This document shows positions 7,054-13,848 of a DNA stretch of 13,848 nucleotides, in pieces. The translations under genes were made by a program, and so were the position numbers. Every line of letters starts with the position of its first letter. Position 1 is the first letter of the stretch. Under the pieces are notes generated by a model. The model searched no databases. It saw only the letters and a program-made list of their open reading frames with translations, and had not been told where the DNA came from. The stretch comes from DAOVRL01 sp964459805 (lineage in GTDB: Bacteria > Planctomycetota > Phycisphaerae > Sedimentisphaerales > Anaerobacaceae): contig CAYWOD010000085.1 of the NCBI GenBank assembly GCA_964459805.1, positions 1-13,848 on the forward strand, written 5' to 3'.

Positions 7054-7132
7054 ATTTTTTGCCTCTTATAAAAACAGCCGCCAAGGTTGTCTCTCAGCGG
7101 CCATTGTAATAATCCAAGAGTAAATTTGCAAA

Positions 7133-7624
7133 TTAACGCTTCGAGAACTGGAATCTCCGTCTTGCACCTCTTTGTCCGGGCTTCTTCCTTTCGACCATTC
7201 TGGGGTCACGGGTAAGATGCCCGCCGTCCCGCAGCACCTGGACGAGGCTGTCGTCATACTTCTTCAACGCCCTGGCAATCCCTAACAGCGACGCGCCGGC
7301 TTGTCCGGTGGTTCCGCCGCCTTTGACATTGATGAAGATGTCAAATGATTTCTCTGCGTCAACGGCCTTGAGCGGCGCCATAACCGCCTTTCTGTCCTGC
7401 TCTCTCCTGAAGTACTCGTCAAGTTTTTTCTTATTGACGAGCAATTTGCCGCTGCCGGGCTTGATTCGCACACGGGCCACGGAGCTTTTTCTCCTGCCGG
7501 TGCCCCAGTAGAACCCGCCCTTGTCCGGTCCCTTTTTGGCCGATTCGGCCGCAGGCTTCGGCTTTGCCGCTGAGGCCCTCAGCCTGACCTTCGCAGCAGG
7601 TTTCTTTCTTTTCGTCTCTGCCAT
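7133..7624 (-). CDS. rpsI: 30S ribosomal protein S9 (uS9)
   Basis: Part of the small-subunit head, whose C-terminal tail reaches P-site tRNA. The core begins with GTGRRKSSVARVRI and ends with the invariant Ser-Lys-Arg tail (GARRRFQFSKR). At 163 residues it is longer than the usual 130 or so because of an Ala/Lys/Pro-rich N-terminal extension (about residues 1-36), which is basic and probably disordered. The start is the ATG at 7622-7624; a GGGAAG stretch lies about 9 nt upstream. It follows rplM after 55 bp, the universal L13-S9 operon order. Confidence 0.98.
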   Translation of the reverse strand: MAETKRKKPAAKVRLRASAAKPKPAAESAKKGPDKGGFYWGTGRRKSSVARVRIKPGSGKLLVNKKKLDEYFRREQDRKAVMAPLKAVDAEKSFDIFINVKGGGTTGQAGASLLGIARALKKYDDSLVQVLRDGGHLTRDPRMVERKKPGQRGARRRFQFSKR

Positions 7625-7679
7625 AACTCAAGTTCTTCCCGGATCCCCGCTTCGCAGTTCTCTGCCAAGCCTGACCCTG

Positions 7680-8111
7680 TCAAACAAGTTCCATTCTTTC
7701 GGGTTTCTGGGCCTGGTGCTCGTGCTCCGGGCCTCGATAAACCTTCAACTTTTTGAGCATTTTTCTGCCGAGCTTGTTCTTGGGCAGCATCCGCCTTATG
7801 GCCAATTCAATGACCTTTTCAGGTTTTTTTGCCATCATATCGGCAAAACTGACGTACTTATGCCCGCCGGGGTGATGCGTGTAGTGGTCGTATTCTTTCG
7901 TTTGGGCCTTTTTGCCCGTAAGCTTCACTTTCTCAGCGTTTACCACGACTACGTAATCGCCCACATCCACGTGCGGGGTATATGTCGGCTTGGCCTTGCC
8001 CATAAGTATAGGCGCAATCTTCGCCGCCATTCGGCCCAGAACCGCGCCTTCGGCGTCCACAAGCAGCCATCTCTGTTCAACCTGACCCTTTTTTGCCATA
8101 AAGCTCTTCAT
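7680..8111 (-). CDS. rplM: 50S ribosomal protein L13 (uL13)
   Basis: An early-assembly large-subunit protein. The 143 residues match the normal length. Family landmarks are WLLVDAEGAVLGRMAAKIA at the N-terminus, YTPHVDVGDYVVVVNAEKV, YDHYTHHPGGHKYV, and AIRRMLPKNKLGRKMLKKLKVY near the C-terminus. The ATG at 8109-8111 is preceded by AGGAG at 8119-8123, a good ribosome binding site. A sigma-70-type promoter is visible at 8145-8172. It heads the rplM-rpsI pair. Confidence 0.98.
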   Translation of the reverse strand: MKSFMAKKGQVEQRWLLVDAEGAVLGRMAAKIAPILMGKAKPTYTPHVDVGDYVVVVNAEKVKLTGKKAQTKEYDHYTHHPGGHKYVSFADMMAKKPEKVIELAIRRMLPKNKLGRKMLKKLKVYRGPEHEHQAQKPERMELV

Positions 8112-8144
8112 AGAAAAGCTCCTATTTACTACCGAAAACCCAGT

Positions 8145-8172
8145 ATCCTACCGAATCGGTTGCGCCTGTCAA
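8145..8172 (-). promoter_or_regulatory. Sigma-70-type promoter of rplM-rpsI
   Basis: On the minus strand there is a perfect -35 box TTGACA (8167-8172), a 16-bp spacer, and TAGGAT (8145-8150) as the -10 box (four of six matches). This places the transcript start roughly 27-30 nt ahead of the rplM ATG. It is the best promoter match in the window and lies just past the stop codon of the small reading frame ending at 8193. Confidence 0.6.
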
Positions 8173-8192
8173 GCCATTTCTATCTCCAAATC

Positions 8193-8333
8193 CTAAGAAA
8201 TTTTGGGCGCGTAGAGAGACATCCCGTGCTCTCTGGGATTCACCACGACCCGCTTCTCCTGCTGTGGCAAGAAAACCACTTTCTCCGCGAAGACTATTCT
8301 TCGGTCGGACTTGACGTCACAAATAAACGCCAA
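8193..8333 (-). CDS. Possible second small protein or frameshifted continuation upstream of rplM
   Basis: 46 residues if read from the TTG at 8331-8333, with GGAGG 10 nt upstream. The peptide has a balanced, protein-like composition (DVKSDRRIVFAEKVVFLPQQ, then VVVNPREHGMSLYAPKIS). It overlaps the end of the frame at 8317-8475 by 17 nt in a different phase. It could be a separate small gene, translationally coupled to the upstream one, or the C-terminal part of a single gene of about 100 codons broken by frameshifts (see finding). No family is recognised. Confidence 0.35.
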   Translation of the reverse strand: MAFICDVKSDRRIVFAEKVVFLPQQEKRVVVNPREHGMSLYAPKIS

Positions 8334-8475
8334 TCTCCTTGGTCCTCCACAACTTGGAAATCCAAGACCATCCTCCTTTCATCCGCATAAAAAGCCCTCT
8401 TGCGCCCGGCGGCTTTTCCTTCTCAGTTTTCTCATAATGCTCATAGCGCTGACTCCATTCGAACTGCTTTGGCAT
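8317..8475 (-). CDS. Small hypothetical protein with a strong ribosome binding site
   Basis: 52 residues, too short for ordinary gene calling. The ATG at 8473-8475 follows GGAGGAGG (8481-8488) at a 5-nt distance, one of the strongest Shine-Dalgarno matches in the window. The start reads MPKQFEWSQRYEHYEKTEKE and the C-terminal part is Trp-rich (KGGWSWISKLWR). No known family, signal peptide or membrane helix is evident. An overlapping frame at 8294-8422 is also open and protein-like, so the true product may switch phase. It lies between nrdJ and rplM, same strand. Confidence 0.45.
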   Translation of the reverse strand: MPKQFEWSQRYEHYEKTEKEKPPGARGLFMRMKGGWSWISKLWRTKEIGVYL

Positions 8476-8550
8476 CCGGGCCTCCTCCGCTAAGCCACTG
8501 TCTCCTTATTCCCGCAGGGATGACACTCCGAAGCGGTCAGTTTGACTCTG

Positions 8551-8578
8551 TAATCAATTAGCAATAATCAATCATCAA
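8551..8578. repeat. Degenerate 7-nt-period repeat after nrdJ
   Basis: Four consecutive heptamers, TAATCAA, TTAGCAA, TAATCAA and TCATCAA, begin about 3 bp beyond the nrdJ stop codon (8582-8584). Units one and three are identical. The period matches the repeats at 133-174, 12005-12074 and 13293-13334, but the unit sequence differs. It does not form a strong terminator hairpin. Confidence 0.55.
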
Positions 8579-8581
8579 TTC

Positions 8582-11500
8582 CTATGAGCATCCCATTGAG
8601 TTTCCGCAGTTGTAGCACTTGTAGCAGGTTCCGTTGCGGACGGTGATTGAGCCGCAGACATCGCAGGCCGGGGCATCGTCGGAGAAATGCTCGAACTGAG
8701 CGTTAAATTGCTGCAGAGCCACGAGTTCGGGTTGTAATTGCCCATCCGGCTCAGCGACGGCTGATTTGACCAGGGCCCCGATTCGATCCGCCGGCCCGGC
8801 AAACCTCTCTGCAAGAGCCACAGGAGAATCCTTGACCGGCTGCTGCGAGGCCGAAAGCTGCGGCTCGCCGCCGGTAAGTGCCTTGGCCTTGACTTTCACC
8901 CCGGCTTTTACCTCGGCAAGTTTCTTTGCGAGGTCTTTGGTCTTTTCAACCAGCTCCCGCGCGGTAGTTACATTCTTGCCTTCCGGCGGACTCGGCACGG
9001 CGGCCCGGTTGGGCAGATTCTTGTCGGCGTATCCGGGCATGAACTGACAGCCAAGCCAGCAGAAGATGTAGTCTATCAGGCTCTTGGCGAACGGCATTTC
9101 CCTGTTCGAGGTCATCCCTGACGGCTCAAATCTTGCGTGCCGGAACTTATCCACTAACGTAATCAGGGGCACGCCGTACTGCAGTGCCATCGAAGTGCAC
9201 GTCCCAATAACGTCCATGAGGCCGCCGACGGTGCTGCCTTCCTTGGCCATCGTGATAAACAGCTCACCGGGCTGACCGTCCTCGTACAGCCCGACCGTCA
9301 GGTAGCCTTCGTGCCCGGCGACGGAGAATTTATGCGTTATGCTGTGCCGCGTATCGGGGAGCCTGCGGCGAAACGGCCTGGCCGGGACGGATGCCTCAGC
9401 AGCAGCCTTGGCCTTCGCATCTTTATGCTTTTTGGTGGAAACCGGCTGGAGCTTCTTGGAGCCGTCGCGGTAGATCGCCACGGCCTTTAGCCCAAGCTTC
9501 CATCCTTCCATATAAGCGGTGCTGATCTCCTCGGTTGTGCTTTCCTTTGGCATATTGATGGTTTTGCTTATCGCGCCGGATATAAACGGCTGGACGGCGG
9601 CCATCATCTTGAGATGTGCCGTATAATGAATGCACCTCTTGCCGGCACGGGCCTTGAAGGCACAGTCAAAGATCGGCAGGTGATCCTGATTCAACTTCGG
9701 AGCGCCCTCAATAGTCTCGTTTTCGTCGATATAATCGCAGATCTCCTTAACATCATCGGCATTGTAGCCGAGCCGCTCAAGAGCCATGGGCACGGTCTTA
9801 TTAATGAGCTTGAGCATCCCGCCGCCGGCTAACAGTTTGTACTTTACTAATGCAATATCCGGCTCAATACCCGTCGTATCGCAATCCATCATAAAACCGA
9901 TAGTCCCGGTCGGTGCAAGGACGGTCGCCTGGGCGTTGCGAAAGCCGAGTTTCGAGCCAGCGTCAAAGGCCGTATCCCAGGCGTCTTTGGCGGCGTTGCG
10001 CAAATAGTCCGGACAATGGGATTCCGGAATGTCGTAAGCGTGCTGGCGGTGCATATTTATGACCTTGAGCATTGAGTCCGTATTCTTGACGAATTGGTCG
10101 AAAGGCGCCCTAAACGTAGCAATCTCCGCACTTGCCGCGTAAGCGGTTCCCGTCAGCAGTGCACTGATTGTCCCGGCGATAGCCCTGGCCTGGTCGGAGT
10201 CGTAGGGCAGTGCCTGGCTCATAATCAAAGAGCCGAGATTGGCGTAACCAAGCCCCAACGGACGGAACAAATGGCTGTTTACGGTGATTTCCTTGTCCGG
10301 GTAGCTGCCGCCGTCAACCAGAATCTCCTGAGCGATGATGAACAGCCGAATTGCCCTCCTGAAGGCCTCGACGTCGAACGAGCCATCCTCCTTGCGGAAC
10401 TTCATCAGGTTCAGCGAAGCCAGATTACAGGCCGAATCGTCGATAAACATATACTCACTGCACGGATTTGAAGCATTAATCGGCCCCGAGTTCGGGCAGG
10501 TATGCCAGCGGTTGATTGTGCTGTGGTACTGCAGACCCGGATCGCCGCAAATTCTCGTACCCTCGGCAATCAGCTCCATCAACTCGCGAGCCGAATGTTC
10601 CCCCATCTTCTCGCCTGTCGTCACACCATACGTAGTCCAGGTATCGTCTTTTTCCACCGACTGCATAAACTCGTCCGTTACCCGCACGGAGAGATTGGAA
10701 TTCTGGAACATTACGCTGTTGTACGCTTCGCTATTGTATTCGCCGGTGTAGCCGGCCTCAATAAGCGCCCAGGCCTTTTTCTCCTCTTCGGTCTTACAGG
10801 TAATGAATTCCTTAATGTCCGGGTGCTCGACCTTGAGCGACTGCATCTTGGCCGCGCGCCTGGTCTTGCCGCCCGACTTGATCACTGCCGCTATCTGGTC
10901 ATAGACCCTCATAAAGCTCAAAGGCCCGGATGGCTTACCCCCGCCGGATAGCTTTTCCTTGCTGCTCCGCAGCGTTGAAAGGTCGGTTCCGGTCCCTGAG
11001 CCGTGCTTGAACAGCATCGCTTCGCTTGCCGCCAGCCGCATTATGTCTTCCATCGAGTCCTTCACCGACTGAATGAAACAGGCTGATGCCTGTGGATATT
11101 CGTAACTACTCTCGCAGGCAGTCGCCGTCTGCTTCTGCTGATCCCAATGGTAATTGTGCTTGCTGCCGGCAATAGCGTAAACGTCGTGAAGCCCAACGTT
11201 GAACCAGACCGGCGAATTAAATGCCCCGTATTGATTCACGCACAACCACGTCAATTCGTTGTAAAAGACCTCGGCGTCTGCATCAGTCGCAAAGTAACCG
11301 TCCCTTCTGCCGCGGTCCGCTATTGTTTTGCAGACGCGGTGCACAAGCTGCTTTAGCGAGTGCTCTCGCTGGCCCGTTTCGAGGTCACCATAGAAGTACT
11401 TGCTCGCAACAACCTTCGTCGCCAACTGGCTCCAGGTTGTCGGCACTTCAATATTGTCCTGCTCAAAAACCACGTGCCCGTTGTCGCTGGTGATCTTGGC

Positions 11501-11659
11501 CGAACGCTTCTCCCATTCGAGCTGCTCAAATGGATGAACACCCTCAGTTGAGAAGAAATGTTCTATCTTCAAACCCCGCCCCTCATCGTTGTTTACGCTC
11601 ATTTTCAGTGCCGATCTATCTCTCTTGAAAGGGTTCTCAGGGTCGAATTGACAAGACAT
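8582..11659 (-). CDS. nrdJ: Vitamin B12-dependent (class II) ribonucleoside-diphosphate reductase
   Basis: Makes all four deoxyribonucleotides using adenosylcobalamin as radical source, so it works with or without oxygen. 1025 residues from the ATG at 11657-11659, chosen because GGAGG lies 7 nt upstream; a TTG 11 codons earlier lacks this. Catalytic landmarks: Cys194 in QASACFIQSV; NPCSEYMF with Asn398, thiyl Cys400 and Glu402; Cys411 in SACNLASLNL, the redox partner of Cys194. The barrel also shows PTGTIGFMMDCDTTGIEP. A low-complexity Lys/Ala/Pro-rich linker (about 890-990) leads to a C-terminal cysteine-rich zinc/redox module with Cys999, 1002, 1012, 1015, 1018 and 1024, ending MGCS, typical of NrdJ. 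It is divergent from uvrC. Two NrdR-box-like sites lie 28-73 bp upstream of the start. No cobalamin riboswitch was recognised. Confidence 0.97.
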   Translation of the reverse strand: MSCQFDPENPFKRDRSALKMSVNNDEGRGLKIEHFFSTEGVHPFEQLEWEKRSAKITSDNGHVVFEQDNIEVPTTWSQLATKVVASKYFYGDLETGQREHSLKQLVHRVCKTIADRGRRDGYFATDADAEVFYNELTWLCVNQYGAFNSPVWFNVGLHDVYAIAGSKHNYHWDQQKQTATACESSYEYPQASACFIQSVKDSMEDIMRLAASEAMLFKHGSGTGTDLSTLRSSKEKLSGGGKPSGPLSFMRVYDQIAAVIKSGGKTRRAAKMQSLKVEHPDIKEFITCKTEEEKKAWALIEAGYTGEYNSEAYNSVMFQNSNLSVRVTDEFMQSVEKDDTWTTYGVTTGEKMGEHSARELMELIAEGTRICGDPGLQYHSTINRWHTCPNSGPINASNPCSEYMFIDDSACNLASLNLMKFRKEDGSFDVEAFRRAIRLFIIAQEILVDGGSYPDKEITVNSHLFRPLGLGYANLGSLIMSQALPYDSDQARAIAGTISALLTGTAYAASAEIATFRAPFDQFVKNTDSMLKVINMHRQHAYDIPESHCPDYLRNAAKDAWDTAFDAGSKLGFRNAQATVLAPTGTIGFMMDCDTTGIEPDIALVKYKLLAGGGMLKLINKTVPMALERLGYNADDVKEICDYIDENETIEGAPKLNQDHLPIFDCAFKARAGKRCIHYTAHLKMMAAVQPFISGAISKTINMPKESTTEEISTAYMEGWKLGLKAVAIYRDGSKKLQPVSTKKHKDAKAKAAAEASVPARPFRRRLPDTRHSITHKFSVAGHEGYLTVGLYEDGQPGELFITMAKEGSTVGGLMDVIGTCTSMALQYGVPLITLVDKFRHARFEPSGMTSNREMPFAKSLIDYIFCWLGCQFMPGYADKNLPNRAAVPSPPEGKNVTTARELVEKTKDLAKKLAEVKAGVKVKAKALTGGEPQLSASQQPVKDSPVALAERFAGPADRIGALVKSAVAEPDGQLQPELVALQQFNAQFEHFSDDAPACDVCGSITVRNGTCYKCYNCGNSMGCS

Positions 11660-11686
11660 TTCTGCGCCTCCGTGCAAAAACAAAGA

Positions 11687-11702
11687 CCACAAAATATAGA
11701 AA
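11687..11702 (-). promoter_or_regulatory. NrdR-box-like site 2 (start-proximal) upstream of nrdJ
   Basis: On the minus strand it reads TTTCTATATTTTGTGG, matching 11 of 16 positions of the NrdR consensus ACACTATATATTGTGT as I know it. It lies 27 bp upstream of the nrdJ ATG. NrdR is the ATP/dATP-sensing repressor of ribonucleotide reductase genes and typically binds two such boxes. Assigned by eye. Confidence 0.5.
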
Positions 11703-11716
11703 AATAACCGGGAACT

Positions 11717-11732
11717 ACGCCAGATATAGTGG
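11717..11732 (-). promoter_or_regulatory. NrdR-box-like site 1 (start-distal) upstream of nrdJ
   Basis: On the minus strand it reads CCACTATATCTGGCGT, matching 12 of 16 positions of the same consensus, with an unbroken ACTATAT core. Its start is 30 bp from that of the second box, close to the roughly 31-32 bp (three helical turns) known for NrdR box pairs. Confidence 0.52.
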
Positions 11733-12004
11733 TAAAACCCGTAAACTCAGTATCGGCAGATTAATCGTAATTCGATTAGGTGTAAAGATCAAATTCAGAT
11801 TTTTCTGCCGCAAATTTTTTCGCTTCGCTCTTAGTCCTTGTGGTTACTGAATCTACGAAGAGAAAAATTTTTTTGAACGGGAAAAATTCTTTAGAAACGT
11901 GTTGCTTCAAGCCAGCGGTTTGCTGTCCCCGGTGAAAACAATCCTCTGGTTGGGCTTCAAAACCAACAAAACTCTTTCTCCGATAACAACGTACAGCTAA
12001 AATA

Positions 12005-12074
12005 GACCACAGACCACAGATAGACAACAGACGAAGCACGAACAACGAAATACGATATACGAAATACGAATCTA
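12005..12074 (+). repeat. Ten-unit 7-nt-period array abutting the uvrC start codon
   Basis: Ten contiguous 7-nt units fill 70 bp and end exactly at the uvrC ATG (12075). Nine of ten begin with GA and most end in AC. The first two are identical (GACCACA) and GAAATAC occurs twice around GATATAC. The array replaces the place where a Shine-Dalgarno would be; none is visible. It resembles the heptanucleotide short tandem repeats (STRRs) known from filamentous cyanobacteria in period only, not in sequence. Confidence 0.7.
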
Positions 12075-13514
12075 ATGGCCGCTGCCAAAGAGAAGGACAA
12101 ATTCGAGACGATTCGCCGGCAAATAAGGGGTTTTCCGGCGGGGCCTGGTCTGTATTTTATGAAGGGCAGGGCCGACAGAGTCCTTTATATCGGCAAGGCA
12201 AAGAATCTCCGGTCCCGCGTGGCCAGCTATTTCCAGCCAAGCGGCGATCTGGCGGCATCGCGATGCCCCAAAATCGCCGAAATGATCGCCAAGGTCAAAG
12301 CCATTGACTTCCTCGAGACCAAATCGGACGTTGACGCTATGCTCCAGGAAGCCCGCCTCATCAAGGATATCAGGCCGCCATACAACACGGAGCTCGTGGA
12401 CGACAAGACATTTCCGTATCTGGAAATCACCACGCGCGACGATTTTCCCGGAGTCTATATCACGCGCAAGCCCCGCCCGCGAGGCAGCAGGCTCTTTGGC
12501 CCTTTCACCGGAGCCAAAGACCTCAGACAGGTACTCGTGATTCTGCAGAAGATATTCAGATTTCGAACCTGCAAGCTGAACATCAGCCAAGACGACCCGA
12601 AACGCAGGTTCTTTCGGCCCTGCATTCTTTACAGTATCAAGCAGTGCACCGCCCCGTGCGCCGCCAGAATTGACAGGGGCGAGTACAAGAAGGTTGTGAT
12701 AGGGGACCTCGTAAGGTTCCTGCGGTCGAAGCGTTCTGTGATTTTGCGTCGGCTGAGAAAGCAGATGGCCGAGGCTGCCGAGTCGCTTGACTACGAAAAG
12801 GCCGCAATGTTCCGGGACCGTATTCGGCTGATAGAGCGCCTGGACCGCCGGGGCACGCCGGATGAGAACGTCCAGCCGGAGGTTTTTGTGGCGGACCCTG
12901 CCGAGGCCCTGGTGCAACTGCGCCAGCTGCTGGGAGCATCCGAGCCGGTCCGGATTGTCGAGGGCATTGACGTCGCCAACATCGCCGGCGCCGAGGCGGT
13001 GGGCTCACTCGTCAAATTCATCGACGGCAAACCCTTCAAGAGCGGCTATCGGCGATTCAAGGTCAAGACCGTTAAGGGCATCGACGATTACGCGATGATT
13101 GCCGAGGTGGTCAAACGCAGATACAAATACGCACTGCGAGGCGAGGAACTTTGGCCCGATGTGATCCTGATTGACGGCGGGCTGGGCCATCTGAGAGCGG
13201 CCGAGACTGCGATTGACGAAATGATAGCGGCAAATTTGCACAAATTGCAGCAGAAGGAAGGCGGAAAAAGGAAGAAAACCAAACGTAGGGATGCAAAACG
13301 CGATACGCAATACACAATACGCAATACGAGAATCGTCTCGATTGCCAAAAGGCAGGAGCTGATATACATCCAGGGGAGTAAGGGGCCTTTGAAATTGCCT
13401 GCCAATTCGCCCGCCCGCAAGCTGCTGCAATACGTCCGCGATGAGGCCCACCGCTTTGCGCAGCACTACCACCACATTCTGCGCAGCAAGAAGATGCTCA
13501 ACGGCAAATCGTGA
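12075..13514 (+). CDS. uvrC: Excinuclease ABC subunit C, lacking the C-terminal HhH region
   Basis: UvrC makes both incisions at UvrB-bound DNA damage. In order: a GIY-YIG endonuclease domain (GLYFMK 25-30, VLYIGKAKNLRSRV 37-49, Glu92 in QEARLIK) for the 3' cut; four cysteines spaced as in the known UvrC Fe-S cluster (Cys166, 183, 191, 195); a UVR motif (about 236-252, SLDYEKAAMFRDRI) that binds UvrB; and an RNase H-like domain for the 5' cut with Asp299, Asp367 (LIDGGLGHL) and His459 (RDEAHRFA). At 479 residues it is shorter than the usual 550-620. It ends soon after His459, so the helix-hairpin-helix DNA-binding region is absent, and no continuation is seen in any frame downstream. Between Asp367 and His459 there is an extra Lys/Arg-rich stretch of about 30 residues (roughly 388-419). 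The ATG has no Shine-Dalgarno; a heptamer array precedes it. Confidence 0.94.
   Translation: MAAAKEKDKFETIRRQIRGFPAGPGLYFMKGRADRVLYIGKAKNLRSRVASYFQPSGDLAASRCPKIAEMIAKVKAIDFLETKSDVDAMLQEARLIKDIRPPYNTELVDDKTFPYLEITTRDDFPGVYITRKPRPRGSRLFGPFTGAKDLRQVLVILQKIFRFRTCKLNISQDDPKRRFFRPCILYSIKQCTAPCAARIDRGEYKKVVIGDLVRFLRSKRSVILRRLRKQMAEAAESLDYEKAAMFRDRIRLIERLDRRGTPDENVQPEVFVADPAEALVQLRQLLGASEPVRIVEGIDVANIAGAEAVGSLVKFIDGKPFKSGYRRFKVKTVKGIDDYAMIAEVVKRRYKYALRGEELWPDVILIDGGLGHLRAAETAIDEMIAANLHKLQQKEGGKRKKTKRRDAKRDTQYTIRNTRIVSIAKRQELIYIQGSKGPLKLPANSPARKLLQYVRDEAHRFAQHYHHILRSKKMLNGKS
13293..13334 (+). repeat. Intragenic six-unit 7-nt repeat read in frame in uvrC
   Basis: Six heptamers, with GCAATAC present twice and GCGATAC, ACAATAC and GCAAAAC as close variants, begin exactly at codon 407 and cover 42 bp. 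Because 42 is a multiple of 21, they add 14 residues (AKRDTQYTIRNTRI) without shifting the frame. The segment sits inside the insertion of the RNase H-like domain. The array at 12005-12074 shares the -ATAC unit ending. Confidence 0.7.
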
Positions 13515-13848
13515 TCGATTCGCCTGCTATCGGCGGCTGTCCTGTCGCAGAGGTCCATTGGATTCAACTCCAGAGGTCAAAACCGCGTTGAGGGAGGGCT
13601 GATTGGAGTCAGAGCCAAAAGCAGCGGGTGTTTTTATCGGTCGATGACAGGAAGTCTTTTTGTCCGTAGGGATGCCCGGGCCATATTGATTCGGGCTAAG
13701 CAGCTATCCGGCCCAGGATGTCAGGTGTTTGTATTGTGGAAGGTACTGATTTTGTGGGGCGGCCGGGTGCACGTCATCTTTGTAGGTACAAAACGGCTTA
13801 TTTGGGCTTATTCACGTCTGGGTAGTTGCTCAAAAGCGTGGATTCCCG
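13515..13848. other. Gene-free 3' flank of uvrC
   Basis: 334 bp after the uvrC stop. No complete gene, RNA gene or clear terminator was seen. A plus-strand frame is open from an ATG at 13644 to the window edge (68 codons), but it has no ribosome binding site, is rich in Arg, Trp and Val, and shows no known motif, so it is not called as a gene. Confidence 0.5.

Larger units (their letters stand above)
11660..12074. other. Divergent nrdJ-uvrC intergenic region
   Basis: 415 bp without a convincing gene. It holds the nrdJ Shine-Dalgarno, two NrdR-box-like sites (11687-11732), an A+T-rich middle (about 11761-11900) with A- and T-runs, and the heptamer array adjoining uvrC. A minus-strand frame at 11776-12045 starts at TTG without a ribosome binding site and shows no family features. 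No clear promoter for uvrC was found. Confidence 0.6.

Noticed and set aside
8311..8493. 60-codon hydrophobic plus-strand frame upstream of rplM
   Set aside because: It is antisense to a minus-strand frame with a strong Shine-Dalgarno, has no good binding site of its own, and its hydrophobicity follows from the opposite strand's Glu/Lys codons.
11733..12000. Cobalamin riboswitch upstream of nrdJ
   Set aside because: Looked for the B12-box and the conserved core on the minus strand and found neither; short matches such as CCGCTGGC are not enough.
11776..12045. 89-codon minus-strand frame between nrdJ and uvrC
   Set aside because: It starts at TTG with no ribosome binding site, overlaps the heptamer array and an A/T-rich stretch, and the peptide shows no family features.
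12072..12917. 281-codon minus-strand frame antisense to uvrC
   Set aside because: uvrC on the plus strand has all conserved motifs in this interval; the antisense frame is a by-product of codon bias.
13644..13848. Plus-strand frame open from ATG to the window edge
   Set aside because: 68 codons without a ribosome binding site, with Arg/Trp/Val-rich composition and no motif. It could be checked with the sequence beyond the window.

Overview
The window looks like a chromosomal segment of a free-living bacterium of moderate GC content, most likely a Planctomycetota member of the Phycisphaerae/Sedimentisphaerales type. This placement is an inference. It rests on a HEAT-repeat protein ending in a Trp-rich WREWW motif, a large B12-dependent ribonucleotide reductase, ArgC and ArgJ near rplM-rpsI, and degenerate 7-nt-period repeats at gene edges. 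No rRNA, tRNA, CRISPR array, transposase, integrase or phage gene was seen.

Layout. Everything from 172 to 11659 is read from the minus strand; only uvrC (12075-13514) is on the plus strand, divergent from nrdJ. In minus-strand order there is nrdJ; a 470-bp stretch with small overlapping frames and a good promoter for the ribosomal genes; rplM and rpsI; argC; then a 4.6-kb accessory interval; and finally argJ. The interval holds a cyclase-fold-like protein of unknown function, a nitrilase-family amidohydrolase, a two-gene nucleotidyltransferase module flanked by direct repeats, a five-helix membrane protein, and a HEAT-repeat protein with a Jag-N-like segment.

How the genes work together. 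ArgC and ArgJ are two steps of the acetylated arginine pathway, here separated by the accessory interval. rplM-rpsI is the conserved L13-S9 operon. nrdJ supplies deoxyribonucleotides with a cobalamin radical mechanism that works with or without oxygen. Two NrdR-box-like palindromes 30 bp apart lie upstream of it, and no cobalamin riboswitch was recognised. uvrC encodes the dual-incision nuclease of nucleotide excision repair, but this copy lacks the C-terminal helix-hairpin-helix region and carries a Lys/Arg-rich insertion that is partly made of a heptanucleotide repeat.

Most unusual signals: (1) a 7-bp-phased degenerate repeat seen at four places, including one array that runs to the uvrC start codon and one read through in frame inside uvrC; (2) a 239-aa protein whose motif order resembles class III nucleotidyl cyclases but which I cannot place in a named family; (3) a 29-bp direct repeat bracketing the nucleotidyltransferase pair; (4) staggered small reading frames upstream of rplM that look like a small gene broken by frameshifts or a set of overlapping small genes.
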